Shown one piece after another: positions 43,906 to 52,703 of a stretch of DNA of 64,000 nt. Source of the stretch: an uncultured Lutibacter sp. (GTDB lineage Bacteria > Bacteroidota > Bacteroidia > Flavobacteriales > Flavobacteriaceae); contig NZ_CANLRG010000006.1 of the NCBI RefSeq assembly GCF_947493565.1, positions 186,001 through 250,000 on the forward strand, in the 5' to 3' direction. Made by a program: the position numbers and the translations under genes. The notes beneath the pieces were generated by a model that searched no databases, was not told where the DNA came from, and worked only from the letters and a program-made list of their open reading frames with translations. Position 1 is the first letter of the stretch, and every line of letters begins with the position of its first letter.

Positions 43906-45183
43906 ATGAATATACCTAAAACTAGTTTCCCCAGAGTTGTAATTGTTGGAGGAGGTTTTGCAGGAATTATGCTTGCAAAAAATTTAAAAAACCAAGAACT
44001 TCAAGTCGTTTTAATCGATAAAAATAATTACCATACATTTCAACCTTTATTATATCAAGTTGCCACTGGAGGCTTAGAACCTGATTCTATTGCTTTTCCA
44101 ATACGTAAAGTAATTAAAGATATCCCTAATTTTTATTTTAGATTAGCTGAAGTTTCAGAGATAGATACTAATAAAAGAAAAATAATAACCAACATTGGTA
44201 AATTAAAATACGATTACTTAGTAATAGCAACAGGTTCTAAAACAAATTATTTTGGAAATACTAAAATTGAGAAATTTAGTATGGCTATGAAAAGTGTCCC
44301 ACAATCTTTAAATTTAAGAAGTTTAATACTCGAAAATTTTGAAGACGCCTTACTCACCTCAAATCTTGAAGAACGTAATGCTTTAATGAATTTTGTAATT
44401 GTTGGAGGAGGCCCTACTGGAGTTGAGTTAGCTGGTGCTTTAGCAGAAATGAAGAAAGGAATTTTACCTAAAGATTACCCAGATTTAGATATCAGACAAA
44501 TGCAAATTAATATTGTACAAGGAGGGAATCGCTTGTTAAATACTATGAGTGAAATTGCTTCGGAAAAAGCCGAAGACTTTTTAATTCATTTAGGGGTAAA
44601 TATTTATAAAAATGTTCATGTAGTAGATTATGATGGTTATAAAGTTGATACAAATACTGATTTAAATTTTGAAGCAGCGACGGTTATTTGGGCTGCTGGA
44701 GTTAAAGGAGCAACTGTAAATGGTTTACAAAATGAATGTATTATTGAAAGAGCAGAGCGTATTAAAGTAGATGAATTTAATAAAGTAAAAGGGTATAAGA
44801 ATGTTTTTGCTATTGGCGATGTTGCATGTATGAGTACTAATCAGTATCCAAAAGGGCATCCAATGATGGCACAACCAGCCATACAACAAGGAAAACATTT
44901 AGCATATAATATGATAGCAGAAATAACTAATAAACCTTTAAAACCCTTTATATATAAAGACAAAGGAGCTATGGCAACCATTGGAAGAAATAAAGCCGTA
45001 GTTGATTTAAAAAAAATAAGGTTTCAAGGAGTTTTTGCCTGGTTTGTGTGGATGTTTGTGCACTTGTTTTCACTCATTGGTTTTAGAAATAGAGCTGTTG
45101 TTTTTTTAAACTGGGTATATAATTACATTCGGTTTGATAGAGAAACTAGATTGATAATTAGACCTTTTAAAAAGAAACCCTAA
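43906..45183 (+). CDS. ndh: Type II NADH dehydrogenase
   Basis: The 425-residue flavoprotein oxidises NADH and reduces menaquinone without pumping protons. The FAD loop VVIVGGGFAGIMLAKNL is at residues 10-26 and the NADH loop FVIVGGGPTGVELAGAL at about 163-179. YHTFQPLLYQVATGGLEP and VFAIGDVACM are family motifs. The C-terminal AWFVWMFVHLFSLIGF and following amphipathic helix attach it to the inner membrane. It is a single-gene unit with its own promoter. Confidence 0.94.
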   Translation: MNIPKTSFPRVVIVGGGFAGIMLAKNLKNQELQVVLIDKNNYHTFQPLLYQVATGGLEPDSIAFPIRKVIKDIPNFYFRLAEVSEIDTNKRKIITNIGKLKYDYLVIATGSKTNYFGNTKIEKFSMAMKSVPQSLNLRSLILENFEDALLTSNLEERNALMNFVIVGGGPTGVELAGALAEMKKGILPKDYPDLDIRQMQINIVQGGNRLLNTMSEIASEKAEDFLIHLGVNIYKNVHVVDYDGYKVDTNTDLNFEAATVIWAAGVKGATVNGLQNECIIERAERIKVDEFNKVKGYKNVFAIGDVACMSTNQYPKGHPMMAQPAIQQGKHLAYNMIAEITNKPLKPFIYKDKGAMATIGRNKAVVDLKKIRFQGVFAWFVWMFVHLFSLIGFRNRAVVFLNWVYNYIRFDRETRLIIRPFKKKP

Positions 45184-45245
45184 AATATATATTATATATC
45201 ATTTAATTTTTTTAGTGAAATTATTATGCATACATAGTAATTTTC

Positions 45246-45253
45246 TATATTTG
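45246..45253 (+). promoter_or_regulatory. TAnnTTTG -7 box of the nitronate monooxygenase gene
   Basis: TATATTTG predicts a start near 45260, only 8 nt before the ATG. Confidence 0.5.
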
Positions 45254-45267
45254 GCTAAAACTCTATT

Positions 45268-46218
45268 ATGGCAGTAACTAAATTAACTCAGCTTTTAAAT
45301 ATTAAGCATCCAATTATTCAAGCGCCTATGTTTTTGGTGTCTAATACTGCAATGGTTATTGAAGCTATGAAAAATGGTATAGCTGGCTGTATCCCTGCTT
45401 TAAATTATAGAACTTTAGATGAATTACGCGCAGCCATTAAAGAATTAAAGGCGGCTAAAATTGAAGGTGGTGCCTTTGGATTTAATTTAATTGTTAACAA
45501 ATCCAATATAAAATACAAAGACCAGTTGCAAATTATTTGTGAAGAAGGGGTAGATTTTATTATCACCTCATTAGGAAGTCCAGAAGAGAGCATTAAAAGA
45601 GCTCACAAAAAAAATATCAAAGTGTTTTGTGATGTAACTGATTTAAATTTTGCTAAAAAGGTTGAAGGTTTAGGAGCAGATGCTTTAATTGCTGTAAATA
45701 ATTTGGCTGGAGGGCATAGAGGAAATCATTCTCCTGAAGTTTTGATTTCTGAATTAGTTAAAAACTGTGCCATTCCTGTTATTTCTGCTGGAGGAGTTGG
45801 ATGTAAAAAAGATATAGATAAAATGCTAATTTTAGGAGCGGAAGGAGTTTCGGTAGGAAGTCCATTTATAGCTTCTGAAGAGGCTAATGTAACTGAAGAA
45901 TATAAACAAGCTTGTGTAAAGTATGGAGCAAATGATATAGTAATGACTGAACGTATTTCAGGAACGCCTTGCACCGTAATTAACACACCTTATGTTCAAA
46001 AAATTGGAACGAAACAAACTTGGATTGAACGCATTTTAAATAAAAATAAAAAATTGAAAAAATGGGTTAAAATGATTCGTTTTTCAATTGGAATGAAGGC
46101 AACAGAAAAAGCAGCTAAAAAAGCTACTTATAAAACGGTGTGGGTAGCAGGACCTAGTATTGAGCATACCAAAGAAATTTTGCCTGTTTCAAAAATCATA
46201 CAACAGCTTATTGAATAG
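45268..46218 (+). CDS. Nitronate monooxygenase family protein
   Basis: This 316-residue FMN protein has the 2-nitropropane-dioxygenase barrel: LNIKHPIIQAPMFLVSNTAMV at the start, GFNLIVNKSN near 71, ALIAVNNLAGGHRGNHSP near 138 and PVISAGGVGCKKDIDKMLILGAEGVSVGSPF near 168-198, the FMN phosphate site. The histidine in AGGHRGN fits class I-type enzymes. In this family the true substrate is often unclear, with enoyl reductases as relatives. It converges on the TIGR01777 gene, 10 nt apart. Confidence 0.88.
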   Translation: MAVTKLTQLLNIKHPIIQAPMFLVSNTAMVIEAMKNGIAGCIPALNYRTLDELRAAIKELKAAKIEGGAFGFNLIVNKSNIKYKDQLQIICEEGVDFIITSLGSPEESIKRAHKKNIKVFCDVTDLNFAKKVEGLGADALIAVNNLAGGHRGNHSPEVLISELVKNCAIPVISAGGVGCKKDIDKMLILGAEGVSVGSPFIASEEANVTEEYKQACVKYGANDIVMTERISGTPCTVINTPYVQKIGTKQTWIERILNKNKKLKKWVKMIRFSIGMKATEKAAKKATYKTVWVAGPSIEHTKEILPVSKIIQQLIE

Positions 46219-46228
46219 CTCTAGTATG

Positions 46229-47131
46229 CTATTTTTTTAATAAATCATTCAGTGCATTTTCTAAAGAAGGAAAACTAAATTTAAATCCTATATCTGTTAT
46301 TTTTTGAGAGGAAACTCTACTTCCTTCTAAAATAATAACAGCCATTTTTCCTAAAATTATTTTTAAAAATAGCTTTGGTATATTTGGTAACCATAATGGT
46401 TTTTGAAAAATTAAAGCAATTTGTTTGGTTAAGTTTTGATGCGTAGTATGTTCAGGAGTAACTGCGTTATAAATTCCTTGATATTTTTCGTTTTCAATAG
46501 CAGCTATATACATATTACATAAATCAGTAATATGAATCCAAGGAACGTATTGTTTGCCATTTCCTAGTATAGCACCAAAACCCATTTTAATTGGTTTAAC
46601 AATTTTTTCTAGAGCTCCTTTTTTTTTGCTTAAAACAATTCCTGTTCTAAAAATTACAGTTCTAATGTTGAGAGAATTAAAATGTAAAGAAGATTCTTCC
46701 CAAAGAGAACAAGTTTTACTTAAAAAATCATTTCCAGCGACGTCATTTTCAGTATAAATATTAGTTGAAGTGGTTGCACCATAAAACCCCACACCAGATG
46801 CTGCAATAAAACCTTTTAGGTTTGGATTTAACTCTTTAACTTTTTGAAATAATAAATGAGTTGAAAAAACTCGACTATTAATGATAATTTCTTTTCTTTT
46901 CTTCGTCCATCGTTTGTCTGCGATACCTGCACCAGCTAAATGAACAATATAATCAGCATTTTTAATTGCTTCCTCATCTATATATTTTTCTTCAATATTC
47001 CACTGAAATATGTTTTCTTCGTTAGAATTATTTCTGCTTAAAATGGATACATGATGTCCTTTTTTCTTTAATAAAGTTATGAGGTGTTTTCCAATTAATC
47101 CAGTTCCACCTGTTACCAATATTGAGGCCAT
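46229..47131 (-). CDS. TIGR01777-family NAD-dependent epimerase (YfcH-like)
   Basis: The 300-residue protein is an extended short-chain dehydrogenase: ILVTGGTGLIGKHLITLLKKKGH at residues 4-26, YIVHLAGAGIADKRWTKKRK near 61, and RTVIFRTGIVLSKKKGALEKIV near 157. The C-terminal GSRVSSQKITDIGFKFSFPSLENAL is the DUF1731 end. The usual Y-x-x-x-K is not clear, as in other YfcH proteins. The start codon sits at the foot of a 17-bp hairpin (47135-47179) and no -7 box follows that hairpin, so expression may depend on read-through from the vor operon. Confidence 0.88.
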   Translation of the reverse strand: MASILVTGGTGLIGKHLITLLKKKGHHVSILSRNNSNEENIFQWNIEEKYIDEEAIKNADYIVHLAGAGIADKRWTKKRKEIIINSRVFSTHLLFQKVKELNPNLKGFIAASGVGFYGATTSTNIYTENDVAGNDFLSKTCSLWEESSLHFNSLNIRTVIFRTGIVLSKKKGALEKIVKPIKMGFGAILGNGKQYVPWIHITDLCNMYIAAIENEKYQGIYNAVTPEHTTHQNLTKQIALIFQKPLWLPNIPKLFLKIILGKMAVIILEGSRVSSQKITDIGFKFSFPSLENALNDLLKK

Positions 47132-47134
47132 AAA

Positions 47135-47179
47135 AATTCGGTTATTTTGTAGTTGAATATATTACAAAATAACCGAATT
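47135..47179 (-). terminator. Long hairpin between the oxidoreductase operon and the epimerase start
   Basis: Arms of 17 nt at 47135-47151 and 47163-47179 are exact complements around an 11-nt loop. On the minus strand the hairpin is followed by a short T run and, within 4 nt, by the epimerase ATG. It may end the vorDBAC-type transcript, hide the epimerase start, or both. Confidence 0.75.
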
Positions 47180-47209
47180 CAAAAAAAAATTGAACAACTA
47201 AAAACTAAT

Positions 47210-47776
47210 TTATGAAAAAACTTGTTTTTCAACTTTAAATGGGGTGATCTTATTCATTCCTGTCGATATAGCCTCTGTATTTAAAGGAATTAAGTGATGG
47301 TAGCGTTCAGATAATGATTTTTTTAAACCTTCAATTACATTTTCTAATTGAACAATAGGTTTTACTTTTAAAAATCCACCTAAAATTACCATGTTGAATA
47401 TTTTTTTATTTCCCATTTCGGCAGCTAACTTGGTACCTTCAATTTGGTAAATATTAATGTCTGTTCTGGTTGGATGATGAGAAATTCCATTAGGGTCGTA
47501 AATTAAAACTCCACCAGGTTTTACACTCTCTTCAAATTTATCCATAGATTGTTGGTTTAAAATAATAGCCGTATCAAAAATCTTTAAATATGGAGAGCTA
47601 ATTCTATCGTCACTTAATATCACTGTAACGTTTGCAGTTCCTCCACGCATTTCTGGTCCATATGATGGCATCCAGCTAACTTCTTGATTTTGCATTATGC
47701 CAGAGTATGCTAAAATTTTTCCCATAGAAAGGACTCCTTGCCCTCCAAAACCTGCTATAATAATTTCTTCTGTCAT
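47210..47776 (-). CDS. 2-oxoacid:ferredoxin oxidoreductase gamma subunit
   Basis: The 188-residue gamma chain opens with IIIAGFGGQGVLSMGKILAYSGI (residues 5-27) and has SWMPSYGPEMRGGTANVTVILSD near 34-56, both diagnostic. It helps bind CoA in the KGOR/VOR/PFOR family. It lies 6 nt after the beta gene and is last of four subunit genes; the hairpin at 47135-47179 follows. Confidence 0.94.
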   Translation of the reverse strand: MTEEIIIAGFGGQGVLSMGKILAYSGIMQNQEVSWMPSYGPEMRGGTANVTVILSDDRISSPYLKIFDTAIILNQQSMDKFEESVKPGGVLIYDPNGISHHPTRTDINIYQIEGTKLAAEMGNKKIFNMVILGGFLKVKPIVQLENVIEGLKKSLSERYHHLIPLNTEAISTGMNKITPFKVEKQVFS

Positions 47777-47782
47777 AATTTG

Positions 47783-48556
47783 TTATTTTAATTTTCCATT
47801 AACTTTAATATCTCCTAATGGGAAGTAAGGGAACATATTTTCTTCCATCCAAATATTAGATTCATTTGGAGTCATTTTCCATCCTGAATTACAATTTGAA
47901 ACTATTTCAATAAAAGATAGTCCTTTTTTTAATCTAGTATTTTCAAAAGCATTTTTAATAGCTTTTTTAGCTTTACGTGCGTGTTTGTGAGTATGAACTG
48001 ATTGGCGAGTAACATAATATACACCAGGCAAATTAGCAACTAATTCAGTCATTTTTAAAGGAGATCCCATAGAGGCAATTTCTCTACCATAAGGAGAAGT
48101 TGATGATTTCATGCCTTCTAATGTAGTTGGAGCCATTTGTCCTCCAGTCATTCCATAAATACCATTATTTACAAAAATGATTACTATATTTTCGCCTCTA
48201 TTACACGCATGAATAGTTTCTGCGGTACCAATAGCTGCTAAATCTCCATCACCTTGGTATGTAAAAACATACTTTTCTGGCCAAGTTCTAGCAATAGCTG
48301 TGGCTACAGCTGGTGCTCTTCCGTGAGCGGCTTGTGTCATGTCAATATTCATAAAATCATAAGCCAAAACAGAACAACCAACAGGTGCAACACCAATAGT
48401 ATCTTCAGAAATTCCCATTTCATCAATAACTTCCATGGTTAAATTATGAGCGGTTCCATGACCACATCCTGGACAATACGAAAGGGTAGTGTCCGTCATT
48501 AATTTTGTTTTACAGAATACTTGATTCTCTGGTTTTACTATATCTAATACGTTCAT
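47783..48556 (-). CDS. 2-oxoacid:ferredoxin oxidoreductase beta subunit (TPP-binding)
   Basis: The 257-residue subunit binds thiamine pyrophosphate and a 4Fe-4S cluster. Cluster cysteines begin in SYCPGCGHGTAHNL near residue 27. The TPP motif is YQGDGDLAAIGTAETIHA to FVNNGIYGMTGGQMAPTT at about 96-140. A further cysteine is in IVSNCNSGW. The first 19 residues (MNVLDIVKPENQVF...) are typical of the family, so I keep the ATG at 48556, although it lies 47 nt inside the alpha gene in another frame. Confidence 0.94.
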   Translation of the reverse strand: MNVLDIVKPENQVFCKTKLMTDTTLSYCPGCGHGTAHNLTMEVIDEMGISEDTIGVAPVGCSVLAYDFMNIDMTQAAHGRAPAVATAIARTWPEKYVFTYQGDGDLAAIGTAETIHACNRGENIVIIFVNNGIYGMTGGQMAPTTLEGMKSSTSPYGREIASMGSPLKMTELVANLPGVYYVTRQSVHTHKHARKAKKAIKNAFENTRLKKGLSFIEIVSNCNSGWKMTPNESNIWMEENMFPYFPLGDIKVNGKLK

Positions 48557-49634
48557 GGTTTATAATTTTTTGTTCTAAGGCTTCTAAAATTTCTTCTGGT
48601 GTATGGATAATACCGCCAGTTCTTCCAAAGTGTTCAACAGGTACTTTATGTTCTACTGAAAGTTTAACATCTTCCACCATTTGCCCTGCATTTAGTTCTA
48701 CACTTAAAATTCCTTTTACTTGGTCAGCTAATTTAAATAGTTCTTGTTTTGGGTATGGAAATAAAGTAATTGGTCTAAGTAAACCAGCTTTTATTCCTTT
48801 TTCTCTTGCTAATTCAACTGCTTTTTGTGCAATACGTGCACTTGATCCATAAGCGACAATTAAGTATTCTGCATCATCACAGTTGATTTTTTCAAATCGA
48901 AGATCTTCTTTTTCCATTTGTTCATATTTTTTCATTAACCTATGAACTCTAGCTTCCATTTTTTCAGATTGAAGATCAAGAGATGTAATAATATTTCGTT
49001 CTCTGTTAGTTTTACCTGTTACCGCCCAGCTATCATGTCTTTTGATTAACTCTTCGTTGCTAATTCTTTCTTTTTGGTCTTTTAACTGAACTTTTTCCAT
49101 CATTTGGCCAATTAACCCATCTGAAAGAATTAATACAGGAGCTCTATATTTAAATGCTATATCAAAAGCATCTTCTATAAAATCTGACATTTCTTGAACA
49201 GATGCAGGAGCTAAAACATAAAGCTTATAATCTCCATGACCACCACCTTTTACAGATTGAAAATAGTCTGCTTGTGAGGGTTGAATGGTTCCTAAGCCAG
49301 GCCCACCTCTAACAACATTTACAATAACTGCTGGTAATTCAGCTCCAGCTAAGTAGGAGATACCTTCTAATTTTAGTGAAATACCTGGGCTTGATGATGA
49401 GGTCATTACTTTTTTTCCAGTACTTGCAGCACCATATACCATATTTATTGCAGCAATTTCACTTTCTGCTTGTAACACAACCATTCCTGTTCTTTCTTCA
49501 GGACGTTCCGTCATTAAATACTCAATTACTTCTGATTGTGGTGTAATAGGATAACCGAAGTAAGCATCAACACCTGCTCTAATAGCAGCCTCAGCTAACG
49601 CTTCGTTTCCTTTCATTAATTTTAATTCTGACAT
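48510..49634 (-). CDS. vorB: 2-oxoacid:ferredoxin oxidoreductase alpha subunit (VorB/KorA type)
   Basis: The 374-residue alpha chain contains the pyrimidine-binding part of the TPP enzyme: GNEALAEAAIRAGVDAYFGYPITPQSEVIEYL at the N-terminus, VMTSSSSPGISLKLEGISYLAGAELP near 75-100 and GGPGLGTIQPSQADYFQSVKGGGHGDY near 110-136. The C-terminal half has LRPITLFPYPKQEL. It best resembles the subunit called VorB (2-oxoisovalerate), but 2-oxoglutarate (KorA) is possible. Gene order is ferredoxin, alpha, beta, gamma. Its end overlaps the beta gene by 47 nt. Confidence 0.9.
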   Translation of the reverse strand: MSELKLMKGNEALAEAAIRAGVDAYFGYPITPQSEVIEYLMTERPEERTGMVVLQAESEIAAINMVYGAASTGKKVMTSSSSPGISLKLEGISYLAGAELPAVIVNVVRGGPGLGTIQPSQADYFQSVKGGGHGDYKLYVLAPASVQEMSDFIEDAFDIAFKYRAPVLILSDGLIGQMMEKVQLKDQKERISNEELIKRHDSWAVTGKTNRERNIITSLDLQSEKMEARVHRLMKKYEQMEKEDLRFEKINCDDAEYLIVAYGSSARIAQKAVELAREKGIKAGLLRPITLFPYPKQELFKLADQVKGILSVELNAGQMVEDVKLSVEHKVPVEHFGRTGGIIHTPEEILEALEQKIINHERIRYSKTRESSIL

Positions 49635-49652
49635 TTTAATAGATTTATTAAA

Positions 49653-49883
49653 TTATGCTGAAACTTTTACTCTATACACTGAAATAGCTCTATCAGGGCA
49701 TACTATACCACAGTTTGTACATCCAGTACAAGCTTCTGGGTTTTTCATATATGCGTAATGATAGCCTTTTCTGTTAACGTCTGTAGTCATTCCAATAACG
49801 TCTTCAGGACAAACAGGGACGCAAACTTCACAGCCCTTGCATGCTTGAGTGTCAACTACAATTGCACCTTTAACTTTTGCCAT
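49653..49883 (-). CDS. 2-oxoacid:ferredoxin oxidoreductase delta (8Fe ferredoxin) subunit
   Basis: The 76-residue protein has two 4Fe-4S motifs: CKGCEVCVPVCPEDV near residues 14-28 and CTGCTNCGIVCPDRAI near 52-67. It passes electrons from the TPP subunits to ferredoxin. It is the first gene of the operon, 40 nt after the predicted transcription start. Confidence 0.95.
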   Translation of the reverse strand: MAKVKGAIVVDTQACKGCEVCVPVCPEDVIGMTTDVNRKGYHYAYMKNPEACTGCTNCGIVCPDRAISVYRVKVSA

Positions 49884-49929
49884 TTTAATAATTTTATTAG
49901 TGATTAGTAACTTCTTATTTGGGTATTCT

Positions 49930-49937
49930 CAAAGATA
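49930..49937 (-). promoter_or_regulatory. TAnnTTTG -7 box of the oxidoreductase operon
   Basis: The minus strand reads TATCTTTG, predicting a start near 49923, about 40 nt before the ferredoxin-subunit ATG. Confidence 0.6.
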
Positions 49938-50037
49938 TAGCTATTTTATTGTATAAAGTATGATAAATGTCAATCTGTGATAATTGTCATCTTTTTTTGA
50001 AAATTATTTTGTATTAATTTCAATGTTTTTTCAATAA

Positions 50038-50062
50038 AAAAAGCACCTACAAGGTGCTTTTT
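50038..50062 (-). terminator. Terminator of the fused E1 gene
   Basis: Arms AAAAAGCACCT (50038-50048) and AGGTGCTTTTT (50052-50062) surround a 3-nt loop. It lies 33 nt beyond the E1 stop and isolates that gene from the oxidoreductase operon further on. Confidence 0.9.
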
Positions 50063-50095
50063 AAAATTTTAAGTTTTTATGTAACAAATATTACA

Positions 50096-52546
50096 TTAAT
50101 AAAGTTTGTTATATTTTGAAGGGTTAGCTTCGTGCATTATTTGGTAAATAGCTTCAAAAATATCTTCAGCATTTGGTTTAGAAAAATAATCCCCATCTGT
50201 ACCATACGCTGCTCTGTGTTCTTTAGCGCTTAAAGTTACTGGCTTGCTATCTAAATATTTATACGCATCTTGTTTTTCTAAAATTTCGTTAAGTAAATAG
50301 GCTGAAGCTCCACCAGGAACATCTTCATCTATAATTATAATTCTATTGGTTTTTTGGATGCTTTTTACAACATCTTGTTTAATGTCAAAAGGTAGTAAAC
50401 TTTGTGCATCAATTATTTCGATATCAATATCAACCTGATTTAATTTACTTACTACATCTTCCACAATTTTTAAAGTTGAACCATAAGAAAGTACGGTAAT
50501 ATCTTTTCCTTCTTTAATGGTTTCAACAATGCCGATAGGAGTTTTAAACTCTCCAAAGTTGTTTGGTAATTTTTCTTTTAAACGGTATCCATTTAGGTTT
50601 TCAACAATAAGAGCAGGTTCGTCACATTCTAATAAGGTGTTGTAAAAACCAGCAGCTTTAGTCATATTTCTTGGAACTAAAATATTCATTCCTCTTAATA
50701 AATGTACAATAGCGCCCATTGGAGATCCAGAGTGCCAAATACCTTCTAGTCTATGCCCTCTAGTTCTAACAATTAAAGGAGCTTTTTGTTTACCTGCTGT
50801 TCTATAGTGTAGGGTAGCCAAATCATCACTCATAATTTGTAAGCCATAAAGTAGATAATCTAAATATTGAATTTCGGCAATTGGTCGAAGACCTCTCATT
50901 GCCATTCCAATTCCTTGTCCAATAATTGTAGCTTCTCTAATTCCAGTGTCTGAAACTCTTAATTTTCCATATTTTTCTTGAAGTCCAACCAAACCTTGAT
51001 TTACATCACCAATATTACCTGAATCTTCACCAAAAATAAACACATCATTATATTTAGAAAAAATACAATCAAAATTATCTTTTATAATAATTCTTCCATC
51101 AACTAATTCAGGGTTCTCATTATAAGTAGGTAATACTTCTTTTACATGAAATACATTTTTATCGGTAGTGCTATTTAAATGAGAACTAAATCTTGGTTGC
51201 TCTGTTTCAAAATAATTAGTAATCCAGTTTTGCAGTTGTTTTTTTTCAGAAGAGCTTTCATTTCTAACGTAAATAATAGCATTTCTTGCCGTTGATAAAA
51301 GATCTTTTCTTGAAGGATCACTGATAGCAGTTAAGTCGTTTTTAAGTTTTGAAATAAAGGATTTATTATTACTTTTTGAGGCTAGATTTTCTAATAGCTG
51401 AGCTAAAATACTTCGTTGTTGTTTTATTGGGTTTAAGAAGTTATTCCACGCTTCTCTTTTAGCTTGATTAACTTCTTTTTTTGCATCTTTTTCAATTCGA
51501 ATTAAAGCTTCCTCAGAATCTACAAATTTTAATACGTTATCATTTTCATCAGTAAGTTCAAATTCAATAATCCAGTCACGCATTTTAGAAATACAATCAT
51601 GTTGTTTTTCCCAAATCAATCGTTCTTTAGATTTATAACGTTCATGTGACCCAGAGGTAGAATGTCCTTGTGGTTGTGTTAAATCTTTTACATGAATTAA
51701 TACTGGAACGTGCTCTTCACGAGCAATTTTAGATGCTTTTGAATAAGCCTCTACTAATTGTGGATATTCCCAGCCTTTCACTACAATAATTTCATATCCA
51801 TCAGTATTTTCATCTCTTTGAAACCCTTTTAAGATTTCAGAGATACTTTCTTTGGTGGTTTGAAATTTTGCAGGCACAGAAATTCCATAATCGTCATCCC
51901 AAACACTAATAATCATAGGAACTTGTATAACACCTGCTGCATTAATGGTTTCAAAAAACACACCTTCAGAAGTACTTGCATTACCAATAGTTCCCCAAGA
52001 AACTTCATTTCCATTATTGGAGAATTTTGAATTTTTTAATTCAGGAAGGTTACGGAACATTTTTGAAGCCTGAGCAATTCCTAACATTCTAGGCATTTGA
52101 CCTGCTGTTGGTGAAATATCACTACTCGAATTGTATTGTTCTGTTAAATTTTTAAATTGTCCTTGTTCATCTAAGCTATGAGTTGCAAAATGTCCTCCCA
52201 TTTGGCGTCCACCCGACATAGGATCTTCATTAATACTTGGATTTGCATATAACCCTGCAAAAAATTGTTGAGGTGTTAATTCGCCAATAGCCATCATAAA
52301 TGTTTGATCTCTGTAATATCCCGATCTAAAATCACCTTTTTTAAAAGCTTTTGCCATAGCTAATTGAGGAACTTCTTTACCATCACCAAAAATCCCAAAT
52401 TTTGCCTTTCCAGTTAAAACTTCTCTACGTCCTAAATAACTACATTCTCTGCTTATTACTGCTATTTTGTAGTCTTGAAGTACTTCTTTTTTAAATTCTG
52501 AAAAAGATAATTGTTGATGGCTTGTAGATGAAGATTTTACAGTCAT
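50096..52546 (-). CDS. Fused alpha/beta 2-oxoacid dehydrogenase E1 component
   Basis: The 816-residue protein joins both E1 chains of a branched-chain or related 2-oxoacid dehydrogenase. The alpha half shows GDGKEVPQLAMAKAFKKGDFRSGYYRDQTFMM near 54-85, SPTAGQMPRMLGIAQ, and the TPP segment GNASTSEGVFFETINAAGV near 190. The beta half begins near residue 490 with VFIFGEDSGNIGDVNQGL and includes DTGIREATIIGQGIGMAMRGLRPIAEIQYLDYL and VPGGASAYLLNE. E2 and E3 genes are not in the window. It faces the same metabolic step as the neighbouring ferredoxin enzyme but with NAD as acceptor. It has its own promoter and terminator. Confidence 0.92.
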   Translation of the reverse strand: MTVKSSSTSHQQLSFSEFKKEVLQDYKIAVISRECSYLGRREVLTGKAKFGIFGDGKEVPQLAMAKAFKKGDFRSGYYRDQTFMMAIGELTPQQFFAGLYANPSINEDPMSGGRQMGGHFATHSLDEQGQFKNLTEQYNSSSDISPTAGQMPRMLGIAQASKMFRNLPELKNSKFSNNGNEVSWGTIGNASTSEGVFFETINAAGVIQVPMIISVWDDDYGISVPAKFQTTKESISEILKGFQRDENTDGYEIIVVKGWEYPQLVEAYSKASKIAREEHVPVLIHVKDLTQPQGHSTSGSHERYKSKERLIWEKQHDCISKMRDWIIEFELTDENDNVLKFVDSEEALIRIEKDAKKEVNQAKREAWNNFLNPIKQQRSILAQLLENLASKSNNKSFISKLKNDLTAISDPSRKDLLSTARNAIIYVRNESSSEKKQLQNWITNYFETEQPRFSSHLNSTTDKNVFHVKEVLPTYNENPELVDGRIIIKDNFDCIFSKYNDVFIFGEDSGNIGDVNQGLVGLQEKYGKLRVSDTGIREATIIGQGIGMAMRGLRPIAEIQYLDYLLYGLQIMSDDLATLHYRTAGKQKAPLIVRTRGHRLEGIWHSGSPMGAIVHLLRGMNILVPRNMTKAAGFYNTLLECDEPALIVENLNGYRLKEKLPNNFGEFKTPIGIVETIKEGKDITVLSYGSTLKIVEDVVSKLNQVDIDIEIIDAQSLLPFDIKQDVVKSIQKTNRIIIIDEDVPGGASAYLLNEILEKQDAYKYLDSKPVTLSAKEHRAAYGTDGDYFSKPNAEDIFEAIYQIMHEANPSKYNKLY

Positions 52547-52569
52547 ATATTATGATTTTTTTAGTTTTG

Positions 52570-52577
52570 CAAAGTTA
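52570..52577 (-). promoter_or_regulatory. TAnnTTTG -7 box of the E1 gene
   Basis: The minus strand reads TAACTTTG, predicting a start near 52563, 17 nt before the ATG. Confidence 0.6.
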
Positions 52578-52703
52578 ATGATTTTAAATGATATTTAAAA
52601 ATAACTTCAATCAGTTGAAATATCTTAAAAAATATTGAGAATATATCATAAAAATTAAGATATGTTTAATGACTTTTAAAAAAATAAAAGATTATTTTAA
52701 AAG

